Shown here: piece by piece, positions 17,396 through 27,376 of the stretch | Position numbering within the stretch: position 1 is the first letter of the stretch | Layout of the letters: each line of letters starts with the position of its first letter | Assembly: GCA_029262555.1 (NCBI GenBank) | Contig: JAJCZE010000008.1 | Span: 1 to 64,000 of the forward strand | Length of the DNA stretch: 64,000 nucleotides | Origin: Candidatus Babelota bacterium | GTDB lineage: Bacteria > Babelota > Babeliae > Babelales > Vermiphilaceae | Direction: 5' to 3' | Notes under the pieces: generated by a model | Seen by the model: only the letters and a program-made list of their open reading frames with translations | Told to the model about the DNA's origin: nothing | Database searches by the model: none | Made by a program: the position numbers and the translations under genes

Positions 17396-18901
17396 ATGAT
17401 ATCTATTACTGCATCATCACAAAAAATTTCCGAGCAAAAGGCGGATTGCTTTGGATTTTTACTCACAGAAAAAGAAACCACCTCTCCAGAGATAAAAGCA
17501 TGTGAAAAAAAATTAGGCATTACAATTGCCCCATTTATAAAAGCACATGATTTTTCTGGTAAAAAGGGCCAAATATGCGTTATTCCTGCAGAGCATAATA
17601 AAAAAATATACCACATTATTTTGGCAGGGCTTGGTTCAAAAAAAGATAATTCTATTGAAACGTATCGAAGAGCAGTTGCACAGCTGTATCGCCAGGCGAA
17701 TGCGCATAAGGTAAAAACAATTGCGCTTTCTTTACCAAAAGCATCTTTGTTTGATCTTTCAGAGCAAGAGCTTGCGCAACAAACAGCAACAACGCTTGCA
17801 ATGACGAGCTATAATTTTGATGATTTTTTCTCAAAAGAAAACAAAACAAAAGTAACCGTTGAGTCTGTTATTGCATGTGTAAGTAGTGCAGAAAAAGCAA
17901 AATGTGCAGCCGGAATAAAAGATGGTGAAACGGTTGGTATTGCTGTTAATAAAGCGCGTCACTGGGTAAACACTCCTCCTTCAGATCTAACTCCGATTGA
18001 TCTTGCAGAGTATGCTAAAAAAATTGCCAAAAAACATGGCCTCAAGTTTACGCAATTTACAGAAAAAGAGATTATTAAAAAAGGCATGGGCGGTCTTGCG
18101 GGAGTTGGGCGTGGATCTGATCAAGAAAGCCAGCTCATTATTATGGAATATAAAGCTTCTAAAAAGAACGCTGAAACGATTACGTTTGTTGGGAAGGGAA
18201 TTACGTTTGATTCAGGAGGGTTAAGCTTAAAGCCACCCGTTCATATGGAAACTATGAAAGAAGATATGTCTGGCGCAGCAGCGGTGATTGCATCTATGGA
18301 AGCACTTGCCCAACTCAAGCCGAATGTGAATGTAGTCGGTATTGCACCGCTCGCTGAAAACCTTCCAAGTGGTAAAGCGACTAAACCGGGTGATATTCTT
18401 CGATTTTATAACGGAAAAACTGCCGAAGTGAAAAATACTGATGCAGAAGGGCGCTTGGTTCTTGCAGATGCATTAGCATATGCAGCAAAGCATTATAAGC
18501 CGGATGCGATTATTGATTTTGCAACGCTTACTGGCGCGTGTGCGTATGCGCTCGGGCCCTTCTATAGCGGGCTTATGACGCAAGATGATGATTTAGCTGC
18601 AGTGATTGAAGATGCGGCTGAGGATTCTGGCGATCACGTATGGCGATTGCCATTTTCAGATGACTATAAAGTCGCGATCAAATCTGATGTGGCAGATATT
18701 TGCAACATTGGAAGTAATAAATATATGGCTGGTGCGATTACTGCGGGCCATTTTTTAAAACACTTTGTAGGTGATATTCCATTTGCGCATTTAGATATTG
18801 CGGGCACTGCATTTAACGTGCCGGATCGTCCATATTATAAAGCGGGCGCTACAGGAGTAGGCGTGCGATTGATGATTGATATTGCACAACATTGGGATTA
18901 A
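17396..18901 (+). CDS. pepA: Leucyl aminopeptidase, M17 family
   Basis: A 501-residue protein of usual M17 length. The C-terminal catalytic half has the metal-binding blocks VGKGITFDSGGLSLKP, MKEDMSGAAAV and the family signature NTDAEGRLVLADAL. It removes N-terminal residues from peptides, consistent with a parasite recycling amino acids. There is no signal peptide, so it is cytoplasmic. AAAGGA precedes the ATG. Strong terminators lie both upstream and downstream, so it is transcribed alone. Confidence 0.96.
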   Translation: MISITASSQKISEQKADCFGFLLTEKETTSPEIKACEKKLGITIAPFIKAHDFSGKKGQICVIPAEHNKKIYHIILAGLGSKKDNSIETYRRAVAQLYRQANAHKVKTIALSLPKASLFDLSEQELAQQTATTLAMTSYNFDDFFSKENKTKVTVESVIACVSSAEKAKCAAGIKDGETVGIAVNKARHWVNTPPSDLTPIDLAEYAKKIAKKHGLKFTQFTEKEIIKKGMGGLAGVGRGSDQESQLIIMEYKASKKNAETITFVGKGITFDSGGLSLKPPVHMETMKEDMSGAAAVIASMEALAQLKPNVNVVGIAPLAENLPSGKATKPGDILRFYNGKTAEVKNTDAEGRLVLADALAYAAKHYKPDAIIDFATLTGACAYALGPFYSGLMTQDDDLAAVIEDAAEDSGDHVWRLPFSDDYKVAIKSDVADICNIGSNKYMAGAITAGHFLKHFVGDIPFAHLDIAGTAFNVPDRPYYKAGATGVGVRLMIDIAQHWD

Positions 18902-18910
18902 GAAGTAATA

Positions 18911-18940
18911 AAAACCCCCCGAAATTTCGGGGGGTTTTTT
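18911..18940. terminator. Intrinsic terminator after pepA
   Basis: A perfect palindromic stem (AAAACCCCCCGAAA and its complement) ends in a T run. Its symmetry would let it work in both directions between pepA and the convergent gene at 19009. Confidence 0.9.
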
Positions 18941-19008
18941 GTGTAACATATTTCATGTGATATGCCGTGCTTTAATTCTCAAACGGCATCTCTAAAGATT
19001 GCAGCTTT

Positions 19009-19383
19009 TTAACTATCGGTTCTTTTTTTACCATAATCCTCTTCGATGATACAATTTGTAGGGTATTGTGCTATTTCTTGTAAATCATCAAATCCGCTCT
19101 TTGCCATCTTATAGCTCGCGAGCGCAACAGGAAGCGTTATTGCTGATAATGCGCACCCCGCAATTTTAAGTGTGGGATCTTGATCATGATAAGAATAAAA
19201 AATCATTCCCGGCCCTCCAATAAGACCATATCCAAGCCCCAGAGCTGTGCCTACAGAACCAACTATAGCTTTAATTAAAGCTATCTCTTTTGACTTCCTT
19301 TCTCTTAGTGGCGTCGGTTTGGTGAGAATGATTGAGCTTTGTAGTGTAAGAAAAAGGAAAAGGGCAAGATGTCTTTTTGTCAT
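19009..19383 (-). CDS. Small exported or membrane protein of unknown function
   Basis: A 124-residue protein with a signal peptide (about 1-22). It is followed by two hydrophobic Gly/Ala-rich segments (ALGLGYGLIGGPGMIFY and IAGCALSAITLPVALASY), which look like a glycine-zipper hairpin. No family recognised. The general plan, signal then Gly-rich hairpin, resembles the protein at 27377. AAAGGA lies before the ATG. Confidence 0.6.
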   Translation of the reverse strand: MTKRHLALFLFLTLQSSIILTKPTPLRERKSKEIALIKAIVGSVGTALGLGYGLIGGPGMIFYSYHDQDPTLKIAGCALSAITLPVALASYKMAKSGFDDLQEIAQYPTNCIIEEDYGKKRTDS

Positions 19384-19530
19384 GTTTATCCTTTGGAGAT
19401 TGTTTATATCTAGGTGATAACTATGGCCTAATATTACACTATTTAGACTAAAATATTAATGCCATTTTAAAGATGTATGCGTGTGTCTTTCAAGTAAGTA
19501 GCATGCTCAGCATTGAAAGTAGTAAAATAA

Positions 19531-19556
19531 AAACCCCCCGGAATTCCGGGGGGTTT
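19531..19556. terminator. Intrinsic terminator after thyX
   Basis: A perfect palindrome AAACCCCCCGGAA and its complement, flanked by A and T runs, directly downstream of the thyX stop. It could work in both directions. Confidence 0.88.
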
Positions 19557-19560
19557 CTAT

Positions 19561-20325
19561 TTATCCTGCGTATTTTGTAAATAATTCCGTAAATTCATCT
19601 TTAATTTCAGGAACGTGGAGTTCTTGCCAAATCCCAAGAGAGACGGGAAAGTGTGGAAGTGCTTGTGCAAGCATTGCAGCTGCATAGTTTCGGATTTCTT
19701 TTTGTGCACCCGCCCCAAGGCGAAGTTTAAAAAAGTGCATAAGTGCGTGCAGATTGCTCGTGAATATGAATTCAGTATACGTGCATACTGGTAGCGTAGC
19801 ACGTGCCATTTCACGGCATACGCCTTGCTCTAAGAGCTGCTCATATGCTTTATAACTTTGCTCAACAGATTGCTTATAGAGCTTGTGCAATTCATCATTT
19901 TCAAATGCACCCACAGATGCTTGTTTGTTTTGTGTATCTTGAAAGCGCCATTGTGTAGGAATATAAAATTCAACAGGAGCTTTTACGTAGCGATAGCTGA
20001 TTTCATTGTATGAATGCATGCGGTGACGCATCCATTGCCGTGCTACAAAAATAGGGGCTTTGATACGAAAAGAAAGCTGATTATGTTCAAATGGGCTCGT
20101 GTGATTATGTTTTAAAAGAAAAGTGATTAACTTTTTATCGCGCTCGGTGATTACGTCTGTAATCTTTCCGTATGATACGCGCGCTGCATTAGCAACATCA
20201 ACGTCCGATCCAGATGCGCGAACTAGCGAAACGGAACTAATACCATCACCAAGTGGGTCAACTTTATTTGGATCAGTATCTAAAGAAAGGGTTGGATCTT
20301 GCAACTGCGCCGACTGCTTTTCCAT
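19561..20325 (-). CDS. thyX: Flavin-dependent thymidylate synthase ThyX
   Basis: A 254-residue ThyX. It carries the diagnostic RHR-x7-S motif (RHRMHSYNEIS) followed by YRYVKAP, and flavin/dUMP-binding segments such as HTSPFEH. It makes dTMP from dUMP using methylenetetrahydrofolate, FAD and NADPH. It is the downstream end of a minus-strand run with ftsW and murD. Confidence 0.97.
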   Translation of the reverse strand: MEKQSAQLQDPTLSLDTDPNKVDPLGDGISSVSLVRASGSDVDVANAARVSYGKITDVITERDKKLITFLLKHNHTSPFEHNQLSFRIKAPIFVARQWMRHRMHSYNEISYRYVKAPVEFYIPTQWRFQDTQNKQASVGAFENDELHKLYKQSVEQSYKAYEQLLEQGVCREMARATLPVCTYTEFIFTSNLHALMHFFKLRLGAGAQKEIRNYAAAMLAQALPHFPVSLGIWQELHVPEIKDEFTELFTKYAG

Positions 20326-20381
20326 AAGTATCCTTTTTGGTTTTGTTGTTTACCAAAGGATACTACGCAGCTTCATAAAAG

Positions 20382-21497
20382 TCATCGACTATTACCATTG
20401 AGCTTTGCAAGGCGAAGCATGATTCCTACCATTACTATATGGCATACTAATGCACTGTTTCCATAGCTAATAAATGGGAGCCCTAATCCCTTTGTTGGCA
20501 ATAATCCGGATGCTACTGCGATATTTAAAATCGCCTGTAGACTAATTGAAGTCGTAAATCCTTGTACTGCCAATCGCGAAAACGAATCGGTTAATTGGTT
20601 CGCAATTGCAAAGCCATAGTAAAGAAAGAATGCAAACAGTATGAGAATTATTGTTGCCCCAATAAGGCCACTTTCTTCTGCGATAATTGAAAAAATAAAA
20701 TCAGTATGCTGCATTGGCAGATAATGGAATTTTTGTTTTGAATGAGAAAGCCCCACGCCCCACATCCCTCCCGATCCAATTGCAATTAATGATTGAATGA
20801 TTTGAAACCCTGATCCATGCGGATCATTCCAGGGGTTTAAAAATACCAATACTCGTTTTAATCGATATGGCTTTATGATAATTAAAACTGCTGCAATCGG
20901 GATGACTGAAAGAAAAGTAGAGACAATGTGTTTGAGTTGAAATTGGCTTAAAAAAAGAAGGGTGATGGTTGTAATAGAAAGTGTAATAGTAAGGCCAAAA
21001 TCGGGTTGTTTGAGTAGGATAAGCGCTGGAAGTAAAATAATAGAAAGCATTGGAAGATAATCATATAGAAAGGACTGTTTTTTATGCCGATTGCTTGCAC
21101 AATACGCCAAGTACATTATAAGTCCAATTTTTAAAAGCTCACTGGGCTGAAATGAAAACCCTGCAATGCGCAGCCAGCGAGCGGATCCATACGTCGATTG
21201 CGAGATGCCGGGAATAAGTGTAAGAGCAGTGAGTATGAGCGCAAATGCAAAAAAAAGCGGACTTATTTTTTTAAGCCCACGTAATGAAAAAAATTGAAAT
21301 CCGATTGCGCCAGTAATACCAACACATATTCCAAACAGTTGTTTTTTCACAAAATAGAACGCGCTTCCATAAGATTCTAGTGCCGAAACAGAACTTGATG
21401 AATACACTGCAATGAGCCCGATGATAACTAGTATAAGTGTTATACTAGATAGTATCTTTTCATAAAGCCGAATTGTAATTTTAGGTATGTATTCCAT
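20382..21497 (-). CDS. ftsW: SEDS peptidoglycan glycosyltransferase FtsW
   Basis: A 371-residue polytopic protein with about ten membrane segments and the SEDS family blocks: YGSARWLRI after segment 2, QHTDFIFSIIAEESGLIG in the large loop, and LPTKGLGLPFISYGNSAL near the end. It polymerises lipid II at the septum. FtsW is preferred over RodA because murD is nearby and in the same orientation, although a 501-residue exported-protein gene now separates the two. Confidence 0.92.
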   Translation of the reverse strand: MEYIPKITIRLYEKILSSITLILVIIGLIAVYSSSSVSALESYGSAFYFVKKQLFGICVGITGAIGFQFFSLRGLKKISPLFFAFALILTALTLIPGISQSTYGSARWLRIAGFSFQPSELLKIGLIMYLAYCASNRHKKQSFLYDYLPMLSIILLPALILLKQPDFGLTITLSITTITLLFLSQFQLKHIVSTFLSVIPIAAVLIIIKPYRLKRVLVFLNPWNDPHGSGFQIIQSLIAIGSGGMWGVGLSHSKQKFHYLPMQHTDFIFSIIAEESGLIGATIILILFAFFLYYGFAIANQLTDSFSRLAVQGFTTSISLQAILNIAVASGLLPTKGLGLPFISYGNSALVCHIVMVGIMLRLAKLNGNSR

Positions 21498-21503
21498 TAT
21501 GCG

Positions 21504-23009
21504 TTACTCAAAAGGTTCACGGGGCTTACTTGAGCGGGGTCTTCGGGGTAGCGGCACAGATCGTTGTCCCGCATCTTCGTTGCCACTCTCACATTCACTG
21601 GACGAAATGCTAATACTATCCTCTTCATCTTCATTTTGTGCTGCGCTAGCGCTATGCGTAGGTTCTGTGCAGTGCGATCCTAGGCATGGCAATCCCTCAT
21701 GGCTTCGAGATACAGACATGTTAGAGTCGCGTACATCAGCCAGGCGAGTATGAGTAGCTGCGTCAGATGGACTCAGGAAAGGTTTTTTGTCAGGATCTTT
21801 AGTTTTTCTCATTTTTTGTGCTTGCGCCCGTAATCGCTCTCTGGATGCAGACGGGTTTCTATCCTTTTTTTTGGGGTCAAAGCTTCCTCCTTTTTTACCC
21901 TTTTTTCTACTCAGAAGCGCTTCTGCTAATCGACGAGCACCTTCAGAAGCTCTTCTGCCACGATCAGCATCATCGGATGGTTTAACCGGGTATAAAATTT
22001 CACGAATACGAGCTCCCATCATGACGCCAACTACCGGTGGCACCCACCAGTATTTTTTAAGCCATTCTTTCCAAGTCATATCAGAATTGAATTCGTATTG
22101 ATTTAAAATTTCAGGAAGCTCATCATTAAGCAAGTCAATTGCTTCTAAAATTTCATCAATAGGTAGCTTGTCGAGGTTTTCATAAATATGAGTCACTTGG
22201 TTTTTGGCCCGCTTTTGCAGTGTAGTTGGAGGGTCTTGAATATTGTGGATAAAAATGTTTCGAGTCACTATGAATGCAAGTGTAGTAAACTCTCTGACAA
22301 AAAGATCATCTTGAATTAATTTATAAGTAGTAAATTCTTTATAGAGCTTTAAAAGGGGTTCAAGCGATTTATTTTCTTCCATTTTTTTAATGCAGCTTAA
22401 AATTGATGGATTTGTAAATTGATAATGGGTAATAAAACTGCAATCACAGCCTTCATGCTCTTCTTCAAATAAAGACCGCTTCGAGCATCGTATTGTTTTT
22501 AAAAAATTAAATGTTTCAGAAAGTCGCTTTGCGTGGTATTTACGAATAGTAGTCGCCTCAGTATAGCTTGAGCAGCTTAAATGAAGTTCTATATCAAAGA
22601 TATTTCCAGAGTCGGCATGGCGCGTATTGGTATAAATAACGTGTTGGATTGTAAAGATAAGCCGCGTTACATTGAGGGCGAATGATTCATCTTCGAGATA
22701 TTTATATCGACGAGTGTTTTTCCATAGCTTATAAAAAGGCTGCAGGGAGTTGGTTTGTTCTATTTGCTCTATACATTCTAATACAAGCTTGTTATCAAAT
22801 TGGGCCTGATTAAAGGTAAACGCAAATGGTTTTTTATCAATTTTTTTAATGAGCTCAATGATCTGTTCAAGTCGTAAAACAAAGTAAGAGCGTTGATAAT
22901 ATTTTTCGCAAAATTGCGTAATTGTTACATGTTCATGTTCAGTGCCATCTGAATGAGCAAACATATTTAAAGATAGTGCAAGAAAAGCAAGTCCAATTAT
23001 TTTTTTCAT
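21504..23009 (-). CDS. Large exported protein with a duplicated helical repeat and a disordered tail
   Basis: A 501-residue protein with signal peptide 1-18. Two stretches of about 55 residues are clearly related to each other: one around residues 70-125 (LECIEQIEQTNSLQPFYKLW) and one around 205-260 (LSCIKKMEENKSLEPLLKLY). A hydrophobic segment (WWVPPVVGVMMGARI) near 325 could be a membrane anchor. The last 160 residues are low complexity, rich in Lys, Ser, Arg and Glu, and look disordered. It lies between ftsW and murD with only 6 and 34 bp gaps, so it is probably co-transcribed with them. No function recognised. Confidence 0.7.
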   Translation of the reverse strand: MKKIIGLAFLALSLNMFAHSDGTEHEHVTITQFCEKYYQRSYFVLRLEQIIELIKKIDKKPFAFTFNQAQFDNKLVLECIEQIEQTNSLQPFYKLWKNTRRYKYLEDESFALNVTRLIFTIQHVIYTNTRHADSGNIFDIELHLSCSSYTEATTIRKYHAKRLSETFNFLKTIRCSKRSLFEEEHEGCDCSFITHYQFTNPSILSCIKKMEENKSLEPLLKLYKEFTTYKLIQDDLFVREFTTLAFIVTRNIFIHNIQDPPTTLQKRAKNQVTHIYENLDKLPIDEILEAIDLLNDELPEILNQYEFNSDMTWKEWLKKYWWVPPVVGVMMGARIREILYPVKPSDDADRGRRASEGARRLAEALLSRKKGKKGGSFDPKKKDRNPSASRERLRAQAQKMRKTKDPDKKPFLSPSDAATHTRLADVRDSNMSVSRSHEGLPCLGSHCTEPTHSASAAQNEDEEDSISISSSECESGNEDAGQRSVPLPRRPRSSKPREPFE

Positions 23010-23043
23010 TACATTCCCCTCTTTGGGGAATCACTGTAAGTAA

Positions 23044-24282
23044 TTATGATCGGTCTTGGCAATCAAATTGGCTTTTATACGAAAGAACTATTCGTTTGAA
23101 CTGGTTTCCGCGATGCTCAAAATTATCAAATTCATCAAAGCTACTGCCCGATGGGGAAAAAAGGACAACGTCTTTCTGCTTAATTATTTTCATACAATGC
23201 GCTATGGCATCTTTCATAGTTGCGTGTTGCGTAGCAGCAACAGAATACTTTTTGCAGAAATTAAAGAGTTGCTCAGATTCTGCGCCAAAACAAATGACTT
23301 CTATATTGCTTTTTAGTGATTGTATTAATTCTGACCGATCGATTCCCTTACTCAGCCCACCCAGGAAAAGAACAATGCGTGATGCGTTTTGACTTTCTAG
23401 GGCAGCGAGCGTTGAAGCTGGAGTAGTTGATTTTGAATCGTTAATAATAAGCGCGTCATTGATAGTACATACCGTTTCAAGTCGATGCTCAAGCGGAGTT
23501 AGGGAGATGTTTTCAGGGAAAGGTGTTTGTAAAATTTTGAGTGTTTTTTCGATAATAAGCCAATTGCTTGGAAATCCCGAATGATGGTGCTCGGGGGAGT
23601 GTTCAGGATCGAAGTACTCTATCATGCTTGGAGGTTTTTGAGCTTCGATTTTTGCTTTTAGAGGTATTGATATGAGCGCTTTTTGTGATGCTGCTTGATG
23701 GGCGATTATGTGATATTTTGCATCAAAGTAGTTTTGCAACGTTTTATGCCGATCTAAATGATTGGGGTGTAAGTTTGTCCAAATTGCAAGGTCGGGTGCA
23801 AATAAACGCGCGTGCTCGAGCTGGAAACTGGAAACTTCTAAAATAATAGTATCTAGATTTGATTGCTCTTCAATAATACTCAGCATGGGGATGCCAATAT
23901 TTCCCGCTGCTTGTATGCGCCACCCAGCCGCTTGCAACGTTTGTGTGAGCATATGCGTAACTGACGTTTTGCCAACCGATCCGGTAATAGCGATGATCTT
24001 TTTATGAAAGAGTGATTGAAAAAGGTCCAATTCGGCAATCCATTTTTCAGCGTATTGTTTTTTATAGGGCGTAATATCAATTCCGGGGCTCGGGATGATA
24101 AAATCGCTTTTTTCAAGAAGTGTATCAATTGATTGAAAAGTAGGATAAGAGCAGGTTTTGAGTGAATTTTTATTTGCATCGTAAACGATAGGAGTTGCGC
24201 CCAATTGCGCGCAAAGATGCGCAGCCGATTGGCCTACGCGCCCATATCCCCATATTCCGATTGTTTTATTTTTCAGTTTCAT
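23044..24282 (-). CDS. murD: UDP-N-acetylmuramoyl-L-alanine:D-glutamate ligase
   Basis: A 412-residue Mur ligase. The ATP loop is AITGSVGKTSVTHML, the central block is WTNLHPNHLDRH, and the C-terminal block is INDSKSTTPASTLAAL, as in MurD. It adds D-Glu to UDP-MurNAc-L-Ala in the cytoplasm, showing that peptidoglycan synthesis is retained. No Shine-Dalgarno sequence is visible. TATACT ends only 7 bp before the ATG, so the transcript could be leaderless. Confidence 0.95.
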   Translation of the reverse strand: MKLKNKTIGIWGYGRVGQSAAHLCAQLGATPIVYDANKNSLKTCSYPTFQSIDTLLEKSDFIIPSPGIDITPYKKQYAEKWIAELDLFQSLFHKKIIAITGSVGKTSVTHMLTQTLQAAGWRIQAAGNIGIPMLSIIEEQSNLDTIILEVSSFQLEHARLFAPDLAIWTNLHPNHLDRHKTLQNYFDAKYHIIAHQAASQKALISIPLKAKIEAQKPPSMIEYFDPEHSPEHHHSGFPSNWLIIEKTLKILQTPFPENISLTPLEHRLETVCTINDALIINDSKSTTPASTLAALESQNASRIVLFLGGLSKGIDRSELIQSLKSNIEVICFGAESEQLFNFCKKYSVAATQHATMKDAIAHCMKIIKQKDVVLFSPSGSSFDEFDNFEHRGNQFKRIVLSYKSQFDCQDRS

Positions 24283-24377
24283 AGGCTTGAGTATAGCTGA
24301 AAGTGGTCAAAAACAGCAAAATCGGTATACTGAATCTACTATTTGAGCAATATTCAGATTATCAAAAAGGTGCACTC

Positions 24378-27299
24378 ATGGCAGAAAACAGCAATTCTGA
24401 GAAAAAAATAAGTTTTAGGGATTCACTTAATTTACCCAAAACAGACTTTCCAATTCGTCCAAATGCTAAAATTGATGATGCTGCCATGCTGAAACGCTGG
24501 GAAGATGATAATCTCTACGAAAAGAGCTTTTTCCATAATGATGGTAAAAAGCGGTTTATTTTTCATGACGGGCCTCCATATGCGAATGGGCATATTCACC
24601 TTGGCAGTTCGTATAATAAAATCTTAAAAGATATTGCTTGCAAATCTCGCCGAATGATGGGGATGCAAGTCCCGGTTACACCCGGATGGGATTGTCATGG
24701 CCTTCCGATTGAACTCAAAGTAACGCAAGAAAAACCTAATTTATCAAGACCACAATTGATCCATGCCTGCCGCGATTATGCAAAATACTGGGTAGGGGTA
24801 CAAAAAGAAGAGTTTAAAAGCCTCGGCGTTTTGATGAATTGGGATAAGCCATACTTAACGATGAACTTTGAATACGAGGCAAAAGAGCTTCGCGCTTTGG
24901 GTACGTTTGTAGAGCGTGGATATATTAATCGGAGCAATAAAACAGTACCGTGGTGTGCATCATGCCAGACTGTACTTGCGAATGCTGAAATTGAATACGC
25001 TGACCGTAAAGATCCATCGATTTACGTACTCTTTCCATTCACTCCAGAATCTCACGATCGATTGTTTTCAGATATCGAAGAGCCGGTAAACGTTGTTGCA
25101 TGGACCACTACTCCATGGACACTTGCGCTTAATAGAGCAGTTTTATTCAAGCCTGATACAGAGTATGTATTGCTTGATGTAAATGGTAAAAACGTATTGA
25201 TTGGAAAAGATCTTTCGGATAGTTTTGCAAAGCAGCTTGAAATTGAAAAGAAAGTATTAAAAGAGATTTCATCATCAGAATTTCAAAATGCTATCTTGCA
25301 ACACCCCTTTATTGAAACATTACAAATTCCACTACTTGCAGATGATACCGTACTCACCAGCGAAGGAACGGCATTCGTTCATTGTGCACCCGGAGCAGGG
25401 CCGCAAGATTATGAAACAGGCTTAAAAAACAATCTCGAAGTGTTTTCTCCTGTTGGGCCAGATGGGCGATATGATGATACGATTCAGCCTGCAGAATTAG
25501 CAGGTATGCCGATTGCCGATGGGCAAATTTGGGCATTAAAAAAATTAAAAGAGGTTGATCGCCTCCTTCATAAGACATCCATTCGTCACTCATATCCGCA
25601 TTGTTGGCGCTGTCGCAAAGGGCTTATTTTCCGCGCAACAAAGCAGTGGTTTTTTGATTTATCAAAAGACAATTTAAAAGATCGCGTATTGAAAGCTACC
25701 GAATCGATTGATACGCTTCCTGCAAAATCGATCAATCGATTGCAGGCTACCGTAGAAGGGCGATTGGAATGGTGTATTTCTCGGCAGCGAACATGGGGTG
25801 TTCCAATCCCTGCATTAATTTGTACAGCATGCGATCATACCTATACCAATCAGGCATTTATAGAAAAAGTAGCTGATGGTGTTGCAAAAGAGGGCGTTGA
25901 ATATTGGAGCGACGTATCTATTTCTACGCTTGTTGGCGCTGATTTTAAATGTTCATCGTGTAATGGTGATTCATTTACGAAAGAAGAAGATATTCTTGAT
26001 GTATGGTTTGATTCAGGATTAAGCCACTATGCAGTATTACTTGATAATCCTGAGCTTGGTTATCCTGCTGATTTATACTTAGAAGGTAAAGATCAGCATC
26101 GTGGATGGTTTCAAAGTTCACTCCTTACCAGTATGGCATTAGAGGGTGAAGCTGCGATGAAAATGATCATTACGCACGGATTTACAGTAGATTCTAAGGG
26201 AATCAAAATGTCCAAATCGTTGGGCAACGTCGTGGTACCAAAAGAGATGATTGATAAAATGGGCACCGATGGATTGCGTTTGTGGGCATCAAGTATCGAT
26301 TTTTCAAGTGATGCGGTGGTTTCAGATATTTTGATTAAAAACGTACAAGAAGTATTTAGAAAAGTACGTAATACGTGCCGATTCCTACTTTCAAACTTGT
26401 ATGATTTTGATATCGATACCGATGGCCTTGCGATTGAAAATATGCGCGTAATCGATCAGCATGCACTGGAAGAGCTTTTTGCATTTAATACTGAAATGCT
26501 ACAAGCATATAACGAGTATGATTTTACAAAAATATTCCATATGTTTGGCGACTATAGTTCAGTTAATTTGAGTACGTTTTATCTTGAGATCATAAAGGAT
26601 TGCTTATATACCGAGCAACCTGATAGCCATGCGCGCCGATCAGTACAAACGGCTTGCTGGTATATTCTTGATACGATAACTCGCCTAATGGCACCAGTAT
26701 TTTCATTCACGGCAGAGCAACTTTCTGATCTGTATCAAAAGGATAAAAAGGAATCGATTCATTTGCAGGATTTTGCAACACTTCAATCCGTATGGGAGTA
26801 TTTTGCAAAGAAAAATAGTGGAATGGATGATTTGGGGCGTTCAGAAGGGATAAAAATAGGTGCTTATCAAGCGATCGAAGCGATTGAAGAGCACGTTTTC
26901 ATTGCTGAACAAGCAAAAATATGGGACACGCTCAAGGCTATTCGTTCTGCAATACTCAAATCAACAGAAGGGTTACGAGAAAAGGGGGAAATCAAGCGAT
27001 CGCTGGATGCGAAAGTAACTCTTTTCATAGATCCATCAATTGAAAATCATGAACTCCTACAGCAGTTTATAACGCAACTTGCAGATAAGGGCGAAAACGT
27101 AGAGACTTTCTTTAAAGATCTCGCCGTGCTTTCTCAATTTGAATTGGCAGATGAAAAGGGTGATTTAAACGAATCAACTCTGCCAGGGCTTTTTGTAGAA
27201 GCGCAAAAAGCGGATGGGGTAAAATGCCCTCGATGCTGGCAATGGGCGCAAAGCGATCATGAACATGGATTGTGCCCTCGATGCCAAAAGGTAGTGTGA
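24378..27299 (+). CDS. ileS: Isoleucyl-tRNA synthetase
   Basis: A 973-residue class I synthetase. HIGH-type motif HIHLGSS follows FHDGPPYANG; the editing domain contains TTPWTLALNRAV; the KMSKS loop is GIKMSKSLGNVV. The C-terminus has the bacterial zinc motif CPRCW...CPRC. It charges tRNA-Ile. I chose the ATG at 24378 with AAGG seven bases before it; the frame runs back to 24303 without a ribosome site. It is divergent from murD. No T-box leader is visible in the short upstream region. Confidence 0.97.
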   Translation: MAENSNSEKKISFRDSLNLPKTDFPIRPNAKIDDAAMLKRWEDDNLYEKSFFHNDGKKRFIFHDGPPYANGHIHLGSSYNKILKDIACKSRRMMGMQVPVTPGWDCHGLPIELKVTQEKPNLSRPQLIHACRDYAKYWVGVQKEEFKSLGVLMNWDKPYLTMNFEYEAKELRALGTFVERGYINRSNKTVPWCASCQTVLANAEIEYADRKDPSIYVLFPFTPESHDRLFSDIEEPVNVVAWTTTPWTLALNRAVLFKPDTEYVLLDVNGKNVLIGKDLSDSFAKQLEIEKKVLKEISSSEFQNAILQHPFIETLQIPLLADDTVLTSEGTAFVHCAPGAGPQDYETGLKNNLEVFSPVGPDGRYDDTIQPAELAGMPIADGQIWALKKLKEVDRLLHKTSIRHSYPHCWRCRKGLIFRATKQWFFDLSKDNLKDRVLKATESIDTLPAKSINRLQATVEGRLEWCISRQRTWGVPIPALICTACDHTYTNQAFIEKVADGVAKEGVEYWSDVSISTLVGADFKCSSCNGDSFTKEEDILDVWFDSGLSHYAVLLDNPELGYPADLYLEGKDQHRGWFQSSLLTSMALEGEAAMKMIITHGFTVDSKGIKMSKSLGNVVVPKEMIDKMGTDGLRLWASSIDFSSDAVVSDILIKNVQEVFRKVRNTCRFLLSNLYDFDIDTDGLAIENMRVIDQHALEELFAFNTEMLQAYNEYDFTKIFHMFGDYSSVNLSTFYLEIIKDCLYTEQPDSHARRSVQTACWYILDTITRLMAPVFSFTAEQLSDLYQKDKKESIHLQDFATLQSVWEYFAKKNSGMDDLGRSEGIKIGAYQAIEAIEEHVFIAEQAKIWDTLKAIRSAILKSTEGLREKGEIKRSLDAKVTLFIDPSIENHELLQQFITQLADKGENVETFFKDLAVLSQFELADEKGDLNESTLPGLFVEAQKADGVKCPRCWQWAQSDHEHGLCPRCQKVV

Positions 27300-27376
27300 A
27301 GTATTGCTCTATTGAGCTTTAAACTGCTATCTTAAAGGTAAGGATAATACCATTTATATGCCTATAGGAGGGCTTT

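Noticed and set aside
24283-24377. T-box leader of ileS
   Set aside because: The upstream region is too short and has no T-box core or antiterminator hairpin.
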